From positions 1 to 64,000 of the forward strand of contig JAGFNK010000233.1 in NCBI GenBank assembly GCA_025769875.1: a stretch of DNA of 64,000 nt. Reading direction: 5' to 3'. The notes below the pieces were generated by a model. The model did no database searches. It was given only the letters and a program-made list of their open reading frames with translations, and was not told where the DNA came from. The translations under genes were made by a program, and so were the position numbers. Below, piece after piece: positions 11,783 to 24,100 of this stretch. Every line of letters begins with the position of its first letter. The stretch's first letter is position 1. Source of the DNA: Russula earlei (Eukaryota > Basidiomycota > Agaricomycetes > Russulales > Russulaceae).

Positions 11783-11893
11783 TTAGGCTCCCATATATTA
11801 ACTGCATCTAGATACAGTATGTAAGGTTCTACTGTCAAAGTTTCAAGGCAATCTGTTGAGAAACTGTTGAGATATAGCAGTTTTAATTTTGCA

Positions 11894-12625
11894 CTTGAAA
11901 TGACATCCAAAAATGGCAAGTGCTAGGTCACGTGAACACGACGATAAGCAAATATTATTTATAGAACTAGAACATATACCCAACGGGTCTATTTGTATCT
12001 CTACCTGATGGTTTGTGTACATTTGATGAAAATGCGTTCGTACTGCCTGGATTCAAATTAAAAAATGTATTGGACTTCCTTGGTATCCTGGCATCCTCGT
12101 CCGAAAAACGACTCGTCCCATCTCCATTTGAAACCAGCGTTCTCCGCGTGTCTGTTTGGCCCGTCTTTGGTGATGAAGTGTTTGTTTGGTCCTTCTTCTT
12201 CGTGGATGAATGGAGAAGCCCTCTTGTGTGCAGCACTGGATCCGGGCTTCTTACTTCTGCGAGGTCAAGTCAACTTCATTGGAAGGAAAAGAACTCGAAG
12301 TGGTGGGCGTACCTAAAGGAAGCGCAAACGATGGAGCAATGCCAACGGCGAGGCAGAATATGACAAAAACGGGAGACGTGCGCATAGTCACTTAGGAGTG
12401 GGATTGTGGAGTTTTGGATGTAAGTCGTACAAGACGGTGGCGTATACGATGTAGAAAGATCGTCGGTAACCAGCACCGGCGAGTATGGAGTGGATGGGAG
12501 CACCAGATGGAGAGAATTGTAACCGAAGCCATTGGCTTTATACTATCGTCAGTTCCCCTTCCTCTGTCCGCGTCCGCGAATTCCGGACCAGGATGGGCTG
12601 GGCTATCATCCTCGTATTATGATTA
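11894..12625 (-). repeat. Left copy of the inverted secreted-peptide cassette
   Basis: This block matches 28044-28742 in inverted orientation. Shared parts are the promoter side with GACGATAGTATAAAG (copied at about 28120), the signal-peptide exon, and the distal flank with GGTCACGTGA near 11926. The middle, about 11950-12190, aligns poorly with its partner. The two copies face away from a 15.4-kb block of ordinary genes. Confidence 0.85.
12251..12385 (-). CDS. Small secreted peptide, left copy
   Basis: A 44-codon frame starts ATG at 12385 and encodes a short basic N-terminus, a hydrophobic core (VFVIFCLAVGIAPSFA) typical of a cleavable signal peptide, then LPLGTPTTSSSF and a Ser/Thr-rich tail ending TSQK. 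The copy at 28297 differs at four residues (H2R, S5P, T13A, K37E) and keeps the same stop. The terminal codons contain a good splice donor (AA then GTAAGA), so this may be only the first exon of a longer gene; the downstream sequence differs between copies. No known family is recognised. It could be a secreted effector-like or signalling peptide, but that is inference. Confidence 0.55.
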   Translation of the reverse strand: MRTSPVFVIFCLAVGIAPSFALPLGTPTTSSSFPSNEVDLTSQK

Positions 12626-12875
12626 AACCTCACATCATGAAAATGATCAAACCTCGCATCTTGATTGAACCTCGCATCATGATTAATAAATACATCGCAT
12701 CATGGCGATCCGTCAGTCACCTGCCATCGCAGGCGATTAGCATCACTCACGCGCAATCAATCTCAATCGCGTGCGCTCCTTAAGTTTGCGATTACGACAG
12801 TTCTGGGCTTCCTAATGAATAAAGCTAGTCATAATCGAGCTCATCTAGAGCATATCGCATCGATATATCAAACGG
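12626..12875. other. Intergenic, imperfect short repeats
   Basis: No gene is seen. The stretch 12625-12700 has several imperfect copies of a motif around AACCTCGCATCATGATT. Near 12740-12770 a GCGC-rich string (ATCACTCACGCGCAATC) resembles, in inverse, strings inside the insertion in the OYE pseudogene near 51775-51800. Confidence 0.5.
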
Positions 12876-14288
12876 TCAGGAGGCAGCTACAACCGATTTG
12901 TCTGCTGGAAGGTAGTCTATGTACCCAATTGGCGACTCAACAGTATAGAACACCTCGCGGTTATAGGGCGTCAGTGGGATGTTCTTCTCAAGACGGATAG
13001 GGAGATCGGGCTGTCAGGATGAGAGCGATAAACTAAGTGCTCAGAGCCGCATAGGAAACTCAGGAAGCTCAACGCACATTCGACGTGTAGTACCGTCCAA
13101 AAGCAATCAGCTCCCCTCGCTCGTCGGCCTGCTTGATTGCACTCTCGCGCACGAATCCCCCCGCGGATATCCAGAGCTTTCCCGCCCAGATGTCCCGCAA
13201 AAAGTCGTTCGACTCTTTCGACTCTGGGTCCAAGACGCGATCGTCCACAACGGAGACGCGCGGTTCGATAACATGCAGGTATGCAAAGTTGGGATGGCGT
13301 CTGCGAAGCTCCGTGACGAGATACGAGAACGTAGGGATGGGGTCACTCCCAGGCGTCTCTGTCGTCGCGTACGTACGTACGTTCGAGAGGGATGGTGGGT
13401 CGGCGGGGGGACAAAGCGTCAGTTACCCGAGCCGGAAAGATACGCCTGCCGACGGCGAGGAAAAGGGGGAAAAACAAACGCCAAACGCACCGTGATAGGT
13501 GAGCCACGGGGACAAACGGAGTCCGACGCGCTCCTCGCCGACCGCCGCGCCGACCGCCGCCACGACCTCGAGGGCGAACCTCGCCCTGTTCTCGAAGGAG
13601 CCGCCGTACTCGTCCACGCGGTCGTTTGAACCCTCCTTGAGGAACTGGTCGACGAGGTACCCGTTCGCGCCGTGGATCTCGACGCCGTCGAAGCCCGCCC
13701 GGAAGACGGCATTGCGCGCGGCGGTCGCGTACAGCTGCACGTACTCCGCGATCTCGGCCTTGGTCAGCGGGCGCGGGCCCGCCCTCGCCGACGCCGGGCG
13801 ACGCGCGGGGGACGGGACGGTCCCCGCGCCGACCCACTCGAACGACGGGTCCTCCCGCTTGAGCTGATCCGGCGACGCGGCCCGTCCGAGCGCCCAGAGC
13901 TGCAAGAACATGAACGATCCCTTTGCGTGCACGGCGTCCGTCACCTGCGGAGGCGTTCGATGCGAGGAGATCGCGCATGATCAGCCGACACGTGTGGGCG
14001 GAGGGGACCCAGCGATGCACGTACCCTCTTCCATGCGACTATCTGCTCCTCGCACCAGATACCGGGGGCATGGAAGGTGTAGCCGGAGGCCTTGTGCGCG
14101 ATAAGGGTCGCTTCACTGATAATCAGCGTGCCTGGCACCCTCGCACGCGCGGCGTAGTGCTCCACAGCTAGACTTGTGTGCGTGTGCTTGTTGTTACCGC
14201 GGTTGCGGGTGAGGGGTGCCATGACCACTCGGTGCTGCAGGGTGACTTTACTGAGTTGAATAGGTTGAAACAGTTTGGAGGTGCTCAT
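12876..14288 (-). CDS. Old yellow enzyme family NADH:flavin oxidoreductase
   Basis: Four exons join in phase: 14025-14288, 13491-13944, 13078-13358, 12876-13010 (introns of 80, 132 and 67 bp), giving 377 aa. The product is an FMN-dependent ene-reductase of the OYE family, expected to reduce activated C=C bonds with NAD(P)H. Visible family signatures are the N-terminal [16 protein letters not shown], then [27 protein letters not shown] (with the substrate-binding His and Asn and the catalytic-type Tyr), [13 protein letters not shown], and a C-terminal barrel strand region with [21 protein letters not shown]. The length fits the family. A broken second copy lies at 51236-52640 on the other strand. 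The gene directly abuts the left inverted cassette. The physiological substrate cannot be read. Confidence 0.93.
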
Positions 14289-14338
14289 GATAAGGCGAGA
14301 GAAACAGCTTTCTAGGTACTGCTCCCAACAACGTTCTT

Positions 14339-14824
14339 TTATAGCAATGTGTTGACCGGATTAAACCCATGTAGCAATAGTAGCGTAGCATCAATGAAAG
14401 AGCAAAGCCGTCCTAGCAGGTGGTATTGCTCATCAGGAGAGGACGCGACGCGATCACCGAACTCTTTCAGCCTTCGTAAACTACACCTCGGCTGGGGCAA
14501 GATGATTATTACATGTCCACGGCTTTCTCGACCTTGCCTGATGCGCGCCCGCGGACCCTTTCGCAGTAATCGTCCGTGCACCTGACGAAGCAGCACAAGA
14601 AGGTCCGGTGGTCCTGGGCGTTCCGAACTATCCTCAAGCGATTTGGGCGCGCGATCACGAGACGCGGCCACGGCACGAGGATCCTCGTATCTTTCACCTC
14701 GTTCACCATACGCAATCGCAAGGGAAAGCGTCTCGTTGCACTCCCGATACCAGTCCTCTGTAACTCCAAGTGCTTCGAGGACGTGTCTCTGTGAATCGGA
14801 CATCAGCCACCACGCCACAGCAGA
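14339..14824 (-). other. Open frame continuing past the stop of the upstream gene
   Basis: After the TGA at 14825-14827 the same frame stays open to 14339, with a protein-like start (SQRHVLEALGVTEDWYREC near 14790) that becomes Arg/Pro-rich. It could be the former C-terminus of the gene upstream, cut off by a CGA-to-TGA change, or part of it behind an unrecognised intron. A 52-bp GT-AG intron covering the stop is conceivable, but it shifts into a less protein-like frame. Confidence 0.35.
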
Positions 14825-17635
14825 TCAAGTCGAACGACACGTCTTGTCTTCGTGCGCCACGAAGGAAGAGAGGCTCACAATTTCCACTTTCTTGTGTTCA
14901 AGATGCTTCGGGAGTCGCGAACCGACCCAGGTGTCCAGCCGCCCTTGCGCGAACCAGTATACCCTAAGCAATGCCACATTGCTCAGAAAACCTACGTGCG
15001 CACAACTTCGGGCAAATTCGTCCCAGTGCACGGCGTCCTCCGTAAAGTGGTCACGGAGATACGAAACCAATCTGTCGTGTATGTGCTGGGGGTCCTCCCG
15101 AGGGTGTCGGAGGTGGTTGGAGCAGCAAGCTTAGCTCACGATCGGAACCCTGGTATTGTTCCTGGGCTGTCATCTTCCCACTTGACAGACGCAAAGGGAC
15201 GGATGAAAAGGGCTGATCTGTTTCATATCCAGTGTGATGCGAGCTAGGTGTAGATGTAGAAGCGATTGGGTCCCTTCGTTGAGCCCTCAGTCTACGATGA
15301 GGTGTAGGAGGTGAATCAGACATATATCCACCACAATCAGGGTTCGAAATAGGGTCGGCCCTTTTGGACTTCCACGGACGTGCGTAGTGCTCAGGTGGAG
15401 TGGGCGTAGGCCGTGTTGCGGCTGATGCGTCCGTGACGCTAGTGAAGTTGTGACTCTCTGGAGAGTCAAGTGGGGATCGTTGGATATGACCTAGACTTGC
15501 CTCCCGCTTGCGTTTCCTTGTGCGACCAGACCATGGGTCCACCTCTTTGTGACCTGAGGTCGTGTGGATTCCATCTAAATCGAGATTGATAGACAAGGGC
15601 GCGATTGGATGCGCCTTATTTAACACTGGGGTAGCTGGTCCCGGAGTGGCAAGAGTACTTGTACTCGGGCTAAAGAATGACGAGGGCATAAGTAATCGAG
15701 GGTCTGAGATCTATTGAAGAAAGTGCGTGAGTGTGCATGACCATGATGGAGTGCTAAAGGGTACCAACGCCCTCTACGACTATCGACAATGTCTTATTTG
15801 TCTCAACCTGCAAGTTGGCCGACTGAGTCGTCTCTTCACCGTCTGCAGACACGCGTAGGAATATCTGCCGATACTTGCCGCGCATCGTGAACACCTTGGC
15901 AGGGCCTAAATAGCGATGATCAGATTGACGTCGACCATTAGCGACGCACACAAGATTCTCACCGTCGATGCGTGAGGGCCCGCTTTGCAAGGCAGCGCAT
16001 ACATCCATCGCATCTGCCCAGACGTAGCCCTCGCCGGCGGTCTTGAGTGGAACGTGAACCTCCGCCAGCTCATCGGTCCCATGGCGTCGATCCTCGATAA
16101 GCAGTGTTATCATGCGCAGGTTTCCTCCCCGGAGTTAGAGAACGCGAGTGCGCAATGAGAGCTTGAGAGGTATCGTTGCTGGTTGTACGCGCGGATGCAG
16201 GGAGCGACGGTGTTGGTGACCCCGAGGTCTTGGGCCGAGGCGGACTGAGACTCTGCCCTCCCTTACGGGCAGTGTGCGCCGCTGCGTTTCCCGCATAGGA
16301 AGGCTCGGTCTCGTAGTAAGAAGGGGAGTGATCCCCAGCGTGATCATAGCCGCCGTCATCGACGGATGGACGCCGCGGCGGAACGGAAGCCACGTCTTTC
16401 GAACCCGCCCCGTTCTTCTGCGCGTTTCTGGGACGAGCTTGCGCCACGGACCCCGCCTTGCGGCGGCTCTGCGGCGGAAGGTGCAGATTGACGGGGGGGC
16501 GGCAAGGAATGGCGCCGCTCGTCGTGCCGCGGCTCGACGCGGTCGATCCCGCTCCGATCAGGTTGCGCCGCCACCTGAGCAACCGGACGTCTCTCCCTGT
16601 GCGTGCTTTCCATGCCGGTAGTGCCGCCTCCACGGGATTGCCCTCGGACAGGTCGTTGCGGAGGACCGGGTTCGACGACGACGATGTGCGACGGACTCGC
16701 GTTGGCCGACACGGCAGACGATGGCCGTGCGGCGGAGAAAGGATCGAAGGGTGTTACGGACGACGCGGGGGACGAGGACGCGGCCGGCGGCGAGGGCTTC
16801 CTATGATTCCTCGACGTATGGGCCGGCGCTGGGGCCGGCGCTGGAGCTGGAGCTTCCGCTTGGGACCGCGCGGGTGCGGGTGAGGCTGTCGAGACCCGCG
16901 ACGAGAGCGCATCGGGTGACTGAGCGGCTTCCGCGAGGACGTATAGAGCCGCGTCGGGCGCGGGTGCGACTGGTGCAGCAGTCGCGGCGGCAGAAGCCTT
17001 ATTGCTGGCGCGCGATTCGGACCTCGCCCTGAACAACGACTTGTACGGCCCGCTCGCGGGCAAGCCCTGGCTGAGTCCACCGCCGCGGCCGGCGCTGAGC
17101 TCGGGCGTGTTCACGTAGCCCTCGACGCAGAACATGGACGTCCCGTCGGCAGAGACGGCGGCGTGGATCGGCGTCTTGTTGATGGTGCTGTTGTTGTTGA
17201 TGTGCTTGTTCGAGTTGAGGAAGAAGGTCGGGCCAGAGGACGAGTCGCCGGCTGAACTGGGCGGCGCGAACGCGGAGGGCTGTCGGATGGGATTCACGGC
17301 CGCTGAGGCAGGTTGTTCTAGTTCGAGTACTATCGGTAAGTCGTCGTCGTCGTCGTCGTCATCATCTCCGTCGTCATCGAACGGAGGCCGACGCTTATAT
17401 TGGCCATGTCGTCAGCGCACCAGGGATTCTGAAATTCTCATGTGGGACGAGGGACAAACTAACCTTTGGGCCGGAGGACGGGCGTTCGCTGTCACTGGAT
17501 GGAAAACTCGAATGCTTGGAGCAAGGTAGACGGGGTAGGTACGACTTACGATTCGTCCGAATCCAAGGACCGCTTTGGCCTTCCAGCCTCTGGTCTGGCA
17601 TCATAGTCACTCTCGTAGTCTTCCGCAGACGGCAT
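14825..17635 (-). CDS. Large disordered protein of unknown function
   Basis: Exon 1 starts ATG at 17635 (MPSAEDYESDYDARPEAGR). It joins in phase to a 31-nt exon (17464-17494) and then to a long exon from 17393 that opens with a run of nine Asp. The centre is Pro/Ala/Ser-rich with basic patches. A folded-looking segment follows at about 16110-15755 (LLIEDRRHGTDELAEVHVPL, GPAKVFTMRGKYRQIFLRV). A 54- to 60-bp intron near 15700-15755 likely joins it to SDPRLLMPSSFFSPST and a second Ser/Pro-rich region with a basic motif (RTRKRKRE near 15510). The C-terminal part (RLVSYLRDHFTEDAVHWDEF near 15080) looks globular. Frame changes near 16420 and 15100 are not explained by good splice sites. I recognise no domain; acidic and basic disordered tracts suggest a nuclear protein. 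Confidence 0.5.
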
Positions 17636-17858
17636 CCGTCAAGCAAAGGAGAGGGAATTGCGGGCTTTGTTTGAGGCCCGAAGGTAGGAGCATGGGGCCT
17701 TTTGAAGTGTGAGACGGCGGTTGTGAAACCAATTTGCCAATAAAGGCGAACAAAGGAAAGCGGACGCCTTGAACGCATGAAAGAAAGTCAACGGTCGATT
17801 CAAGTTTCACTAGAGTCCTACAACAAGCAATAATAACCATGTCTCCCAGACCAACAGT

Positions 17859-19087
17859 CTATAAATACTCCTTCAAGCGCTTGCACTCGACGCCGCATAG
17901 ACTACGCTCTGCGTTGCCGCCAAAGACGGCATCAACACTCTCCTGGTCAACGCCAAGTTCCGCGAATGCCTCACGCGCAAGCTCGTACCAATCGCCCGCA
18001 CTCGAGGACGCACTGGAGCTCGGAGACGGCGCCGAACCGAATAAAATACGTTCAAATCCAAACGCTTCAACGGCAGGGCCCACTGAGGAACGAGCACAGC
18101 CGAGGCATCAGCGGGCAAAGGGGAGACAAGCGACCGTTCATGCGAACTTACAATACATCTTTATTCTGCGCTTCCATTCTTTTTTCTCCTTTGACGCGGT
18201 GGCACCCTCCTGGCCGTCGTGAGGGGTAGATGGCGTTGGCGCGTTCCATGATGGAGGGACATAAGAGAGGTAAACTCGCGGAAAGAGGGAGAGTGTGGCG
18301 ATATGGGACTGATATGACTGGTAGGTAGGATGACTGAGCAGTTTCACGATAGGGAGGTCGAGGTTGTGAGGAGGAGGGAGGACGTTGGCTGTCATCGGAT
18401 GAGGTCAGAGCTCATCCTCTACTCCACGGTATCACTTACAGAGGACGACGAGACCTGAACTGATTCCACCGGTTGTGGCCTTAGTCAGGAGGTCCTCCAC
18501 TCCCTCCCAACTTGCTTCCCCGGTCTCCTGCACATCAATCTCGACGACGTGACCGACGCTCAATGCCACTCGGAGAGCGGTGGAGGCGGCATCGGATGTG
18601 TCCTTAAACGAGGTAGTGAAGGTGATGGGATACTTGGTCGAGGGGACCGAGGGGATCGTCCCGCTCTCCAAGCTGAATGGAACTGAGACGGCCATGACGG
18701 TGACACCAGCCTGGGACGCATGGGATTCGAGCCTAAAGAGACGCCATGTCAACTAGTGCCGGTTGGACCAGAGGAGGGAACCGCAAGGCGGCGGACGAAC
18801 CCTTCAAGCTCATTCTCGCCGGCTTTTACGACGACGGCGCTGACCCGACCTGCGAGAGGGCCGTTCGTCTGCTTCTTCCATTCAAGGATGGAGCCGCGGA
18901 CGCTGGCATCGACCACGCGGTCTGGATGGACGGTGCTAGGACTTTGCGGGAGAGGGAAGCTGTCAGAAAGGCCAGTGTTGGGTGGACTGAAAGCGGAGAG
19001 GGGCAATGTGGGGAGAGATTTGGGGCCCTTCCTACGTGCGCCGACGCCTGGAGAGATGGGTGGGTGTGGTAGGGTGGTGGCCATCAT
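17859..19087 (-). CDS. Possible amidohydrolase-related protein
   Basis: Exons 18782-19087, 18440-18710, 18152-18388 and 17859-18082 join in perfect phase into 345 aa. The last exon (FGFERILFGSAPSPSS, DWYELAREAFAELG, ESVDAVFGGNAERS) has the C-terminal pattern of TIM-barrel amidohydrolase-2 proteins, which usually place a metal Asp after FGS; here that position is not Asp. Earlier strands (SSGLVVLSN, LPIVKLLSHPTYQ, FPRVYLSY) also fit this fold. The usual N-terminal HxH is not seen, so the protein may be an inactive relative or the start may lie further upstream. The introns have GTAAGT donors and 51-71 bp lengths. Confidence 0.6.
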
Positions 19088-19280
19088 AATTGCGGGACTG
19101 AGTTGATCAGGACGAGTTTATCGAATTTAACGGGGAACGACCAGGATTCCCACGTTTGCTCGAAACGCGAATATCACGGCGTGGCGATCCAATGTCATCA
19201 CCCAGCATAGCATCCAATTTGATCTCAAAACATATCACTGTCCATCATCTAGCCAGAGCATCGCTACCAGAGCATCGCTA
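19088..19280. other. Intergenic between two minus-strand genes
   Basis: No gene is seen. The short duplicated string AGAGCATCGCTA occurs at about 19256 and 19269, just past the stop of the coiled-coil gene. Confidence 0.4.
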
Positions 19281-20570
19281 TCATTGCACCTCCTCGTGAA
19301 ACACCTCCGCTGCCTTCCGTCGGCCCAACCAGTTTGGCCGAGGCTTGGGCGAATGTGAGCGGATCGACTCGTCCGCACCCACAGACTCGACCCAGGTCCG
19401 CGTGCGCTCCAAGCTCTGCAATACGTGTACGCGTATCAGCCGCCATCCGTGAAAGAGATGATCAATTGCCACGCACCTCGCTTCTCCCTCCCCCGACCCT
19501 CGGGATCACTCGCTCGTCGTCCCGTCTCGGCGCGTCCTTCCAGCGATTGTAATGCTGCTGCTGCTGCTGCTGCGGCCCCACGTCCCTCCCCATTTCTCTC
19601 ATCCCCATCTCCCGACCCTCCTCAAACCCGGCCCTCCGTCCCTCGTAAAATCCCTCCTCCCGGCCCTCGTCCCACCCTTCGTTCCGCCCCTCCTCCCATC
19701 CCTCCTCCCTCCCATCGTCATACCGCCTGATCAAAGCCAGCCTGATCCCCTCCTGCCGCCCCTCGTCGTGCGCCTGGTAGTCCCTCAACGCGGACTGCCA
19801 CTTGCGCGCCAAGTCCCGCGCCTTGGCCGCCGCGTTGTCCGCCTCCTCCTTCTGCCGCGTCAACCTTTGCACCTCGTTCGTCATCCGGCGCAGCTCCCGC
19901 TCCACCGTCTCCAATTGCATCTGCGCGCGCTTCGTCTCCTCCTGCGCCCGCGCGGCTTCCAGCTCGCACCGATGCAGTCCCTGCTCCGCCGTCGCCGCCC
20001 GACCGCCCGACTCGCGCGCACGCGCCTCAGCCAGCGTCGCGCGGCTCTCCGCCGCGTCCGCCCGCCGCGTCTCCGTCTCCAAACGCTCTCGCGTGATCTG
20101 CAACAGCGCCTTGAGGTTCGACGAGTTGCGCTCCTCCTCCGCGAGCATGAGCGTCAGCATCGAGTCCGCGCCGGACGGGCCGTCGCTCCCTCGTCCGATC
20201 GCGAGCGCGGCGCCCGCGCTCGCGCTCGCGCGACTTTGACTTGGACCCGTGCGATTTCGTGCCCGTAGGGCTGTGTGGGCGGCCCGGGCGCGACCGCGGC
20301 GACGAGCCCGCCTGGCTATCGTGGGGCGGAAGCGGTGGCTCGTCTTTGAGCAAGGGAGACGAGAGGGGGGGCGTTGGGGTGCCGGGGTCCAACCCGCGTA
20401 ATCCCGACAGGAAGGACATCATGCTGTCGGGGAACGGGCCACATCAGTCAGTCTCGCGGGGCGTGGCACCGCTGACATCATGGAAGAAGAACTCACTCTT
20501 CGTCGTCTGAGGCGCCGTCGACTATCACAAGAGGGTGAATAGGGGGTTCTATAGGTGCGACTGGGCTCAT
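19281..20570 (-). CDS. Coiled-coil protein, unknown function
   Basis: Exon 1 (20497-20570, MSPVAPIEPPIHPL) joins in phase to an exon from 20423, and a 61-bp intron (19416-19476) joins the last exon (19281-19415, ending FHEEVQ). The N-terminal third is Pro/Ser- and then Arg-rich (SKSRERERGRRARDR). The middle, about 20160-19800, is a long heptad-like coiled coil (LAEEERNSSNLKALLQITRE and onward, rich in Ala/Glu/Arg). The C-terminal third repeats EGR/EGW units (REEGWEEGRNEGWDEGREEG) and has a Gln run. A frame change near 20190 is unexplained: either a missed intron in GC-rich repeats or an indel. No catalytic domain is visible. Confidence 0.7.
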
Positions 20571-21112
20571 GGTGCGCAGCAAGGGGTGTGAGGAAGGTGA
20601 GGGGCGAGAGGGGTTCGACGTGGCGATGATCCGGCTCGGAAGGTTATTAATACTACGAAGGTATTATCTCCCTCCGGGCAGCTTGCCAGCCTGTCCCGAT
20701 GTCAGAGGTCCAGAAAGCTCGAATTTCGGCCAGGCTTGGTGGTGCCGATTAGGCGCCAGCTGCTCCATTGGCATTGACAGTGACAGGTTACCCTTTCCAA
20801 CGTGTGCTACGCATGTTGTACCTGTGGTGGCCACAGGGCTAATTATGTACTCGAGGCGGTGTGATGCAATCCCTGGGAAGGAGGAGAGGGGTGCAGATGC
20901 TGTAAACCAGACTGGCACATCAAGGGTGTGATCGACGTTTACGGACGTTAATGTAACGGCAACGTCATTCGGGTCGACCTCGAGCCATTTGCGCCCGCTA
21001 CTAATACATGTTTGTGTCAACCCTGGTGTGGCCATGTCTGTGCACACTGCATGCATCCAATTCAAAGGCCACCGACAGAACGCTAAATTACTGTAAACGC
21101 AACTCAATCAAA
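20571..21112. other. Intergenic, no confident gene
   Basis: This lies between the start of the coiled-coil gene and the stop of Tudor-SN. A minus-strand frame (20664-21107) is open and moderately protein-like, but has no recognisable domain or start context and overlaps the promoter of the coiled-coil gene. I do not call it. Confidence 0.4.
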
Positions 21113-24100
21113 TCACTCGTCCTCTTCCACATCACCGAATTCGAACATCCCGTACCGGTCGCGCTTCGCCCCAGCGACGGCTTCCTGGAGCTTCTTCTGC
21201 ACCTGTGAGTACGACGAGAGGTACTTGCACCCCTTGCGGTCGATCGATGCCAGGCCCTCGCGTACCAAGTCCACATTGATCGACGCAAGAGGATCATCGG
21301 CCGTCGTGGGATCTGCGGGATCGATGAGTCGGAGGTGTAGCGTGGAGCCTTCCTTGTGGTCGACATTGGCGACGAGTTTGCGTCCATCGCATAACTGACG
21401 GAAGCGATTCACTGCGTCTTGGCGATACTCGCTCTCTTCACCGACGAGTTTCACGAAGCTGCACCGATCACGACCTTTGAGTGCCAAGCGATACCGAAAA
21501 AAGGAAAAGTGGCGCACCTCAGTCGCGCATCGTGAGCCTGACCTGCCAGCGTGCGGAATTTGGCGTCAAGGGGTCGAATATCCGCAAAGCCGATCGTATC
21601 CTGGTTGCCGTAGTCGATAAAGGTGACTTCCGCCTCCCTCTTGACCGGCGATGCGCGGCGGATCTTTGCACGGTACCACGCACCATCAGAAAATTTTGCG
21701 GAGACAAGTTCACCAGCTTTAGGCGCAAAACCGGGCGCCGGGGTGCTGTTCTGGTAGTGAGCGGAAAAGTCACGCATGAGCTGTGCCAGTGATGCGATTC
21801 CTGTTGTCCCCCAGTCAAAAGTCATGTACGGCAGAGGGGCTTTGATCGATAAAGTACCTTCTGTATTGAGGATTTGAACCGAGAAACCAAACCCGTTCTT
21901 GGTCCGGACATCACTGACGATAATGTCGATATATTCTGGTTTCCTGGCACCGAAATCCTCCTCCGGTTCAGCCTCTGGTTGCCTGGTCGCAGACTCATCA
22001 TAATCAGACCAGATCTACCCGGTATATTAGCAAGCAGCCATGATTGATGTAAGAATGTATACATACATTCCGCAGAGCTTTTTTTGCCTCTTCCTAGCAG
22101 GATGTCAAGGGCATTGCTCACCCTAGAAACTCACTTGATGACCCACCTCGGCATCATATAGCTGCTTCGCCCATGGAAGAGTTTCTGCTGAGAATGCATG
22201 AACGGTAGCGAGGCCCTCGGAAACTAGCGTGACGGCAGCGTTTTCGTTCTTATTGTATAAAGCGCCGATGAATCCGCCGGACTTGTCGGTTGTTTCAATC
22301 TCAATCTCCACATCACGTTGCATGTATCGCCGCGTTGCAAATTCGGCTGCTTCATTGCCATAAGGTTCGCTTTTTTCGGATCCACCACGTGCAGCTCGGG
22401 GGGCACGAATGCCTATGAAAGATTAGCAGATGAAGAAGAACTTGGGTCGATGCGATTTACCGCCAAGGACGAGAGTAAGTACTTGGTTGTCTTTGGGAAG
22501 GAAGATCCTATGAGTGACGGTCACACAAGATCTGCATGAACGAAACAGGCTCGTGGCTTACTTGAATCGGGAGCCAGCGGCGACGTAGTCAACCACCGCC
22601 GGGATTTTCCCGAGTCGCTTGAAGCCATTGCAGGAATTGAGCTGCACGATTGCTTGCCTCGGACAGATTCAAAGGTGGCCTGGGCGCTGCATGTTCCTTT
22701 CCGGAATGAATCCCCCGTCCTTCGGCGGCGGCGCTGGGAGAAGAAGGTGGATGAGGGCCCCAGCTACGGAGAGAATGCAAGCTGTACGAACGCCTGCTCT
22801 GCCGCCATCAAGCTTGTCATAATCAGGCGAACGATCCTCGTCATCGCGCTTGTGTCTCACCACACTTGCAAGTCCTTTCTCAATGAGTTGTTCGGCAACG
22901 TTGCTGCAGACGTGATCAAAGAGAGCGTCGAAAAAGGCCAAGCTCTACCGACTCACACGTTCTGGTTCCCGACACGGATGGTCGCGGATTCGCGCTCCTC
23001 GTATTCGCCTTCTCGAGGCCGGATAAAGTCGATCCTGGACTTTGACGTGCTTTCCAATTAGCTTTCTCCTGAGGAACTCACGAGCTTCTTGGGCGTAGTA
23101 TGCCTGCTTCGGGTCTGACAGCCTATTCGCCAGTAGGTGATTGACATGCAGCCAAAAGTTTAGTAACTGACAAACCCACTTGGGTCCACGCGTCGAAGCT
23201 CAGCTGCACTCTCCTCTCTTTCCCGTCCTTCGTTCCAATGGAAACTTGATCTCCAGACCAGACGCGAGTGACCATCCCTTCGAACGCTCTCCCTGCACCA
23301 TTGATTGTCCCCGAAATGGACTTTGTGAGTGCCAATGCTGCTGGCGTGTTTGCATGCAATCCGAGGCGCTTCTCCTTGGCGGCGCGGTCGGCCGCACGCA
23401 GCTTCTCCGAGCTGCCATAAGGTGCTAACATCCCCGAGTGCCATTCCACGAGATGCGCTAGCCCAGCCCCGAGAAGGAACTCGGCGATATTTCCCACGGG
23501 GTGCAGAACTAGACAGCCAGCCAGGGTGAGCACGAGAGACGGAGTTTATCAAGAGTCAACTGAAACAACCGACCAATGCCGATGAATATGCTCGCAGATG
23601 CTGGTGAGCTGCTACCGTTGATTTGGAATGGCGTGGCTGTCGCGGTAGGCAATGAAAGAAGTTGCACCTTAACTGTGCGTTGAAGTAGACGCGATTCGGT
23701 GAAAAATTTCGCCTGCATGGGTCGGGCAAGGGAGTTAGCGCCCCACTGTTCGGCCTTAGAGACGCATACGACTGACTTCGTCTCCCCAGGGCTCAGATAC
23801 TTCTCCCTGCTTCGACGCTGCACGTGGACTGCGCGCCCCTGCAAGAGTGATGTTGACGAATTGATGTTCACCGTCAGGCATGAACAAACGGACCCGGAGG
23901 GTAGTTCCGTCCCGGACAGACTCAACAATGGCTATCGAAATGGGCATACTTAATTACGGTGACGACATGAGACCCTGTTTGCGTACCATCCAATTGCTTC
24001 CCCTTCCATTCGTTGATGAATCCTTGCGAATCCAAAGGCATACTGTGTATGACCTGTCGCGCCTAAGAAGAATTGAGGATATCCACGACGCAAACCCAAG

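Noticed and set aside
13423..13980. Long overlapping frames on both strands in the GC-rich OYE exon as separate genes.
   Set aside because: They are shadows of the OYE exon in high-GC sequence; only the frame with OYE motifs joins in phase to the other exons.
20664..21107. A 147-codon minus-strand frame between the coiled-coil gene and Tudor-SN.
   Set aside because: It lies in the promoter region of the coiled-coil gene and has no recognisable motif.
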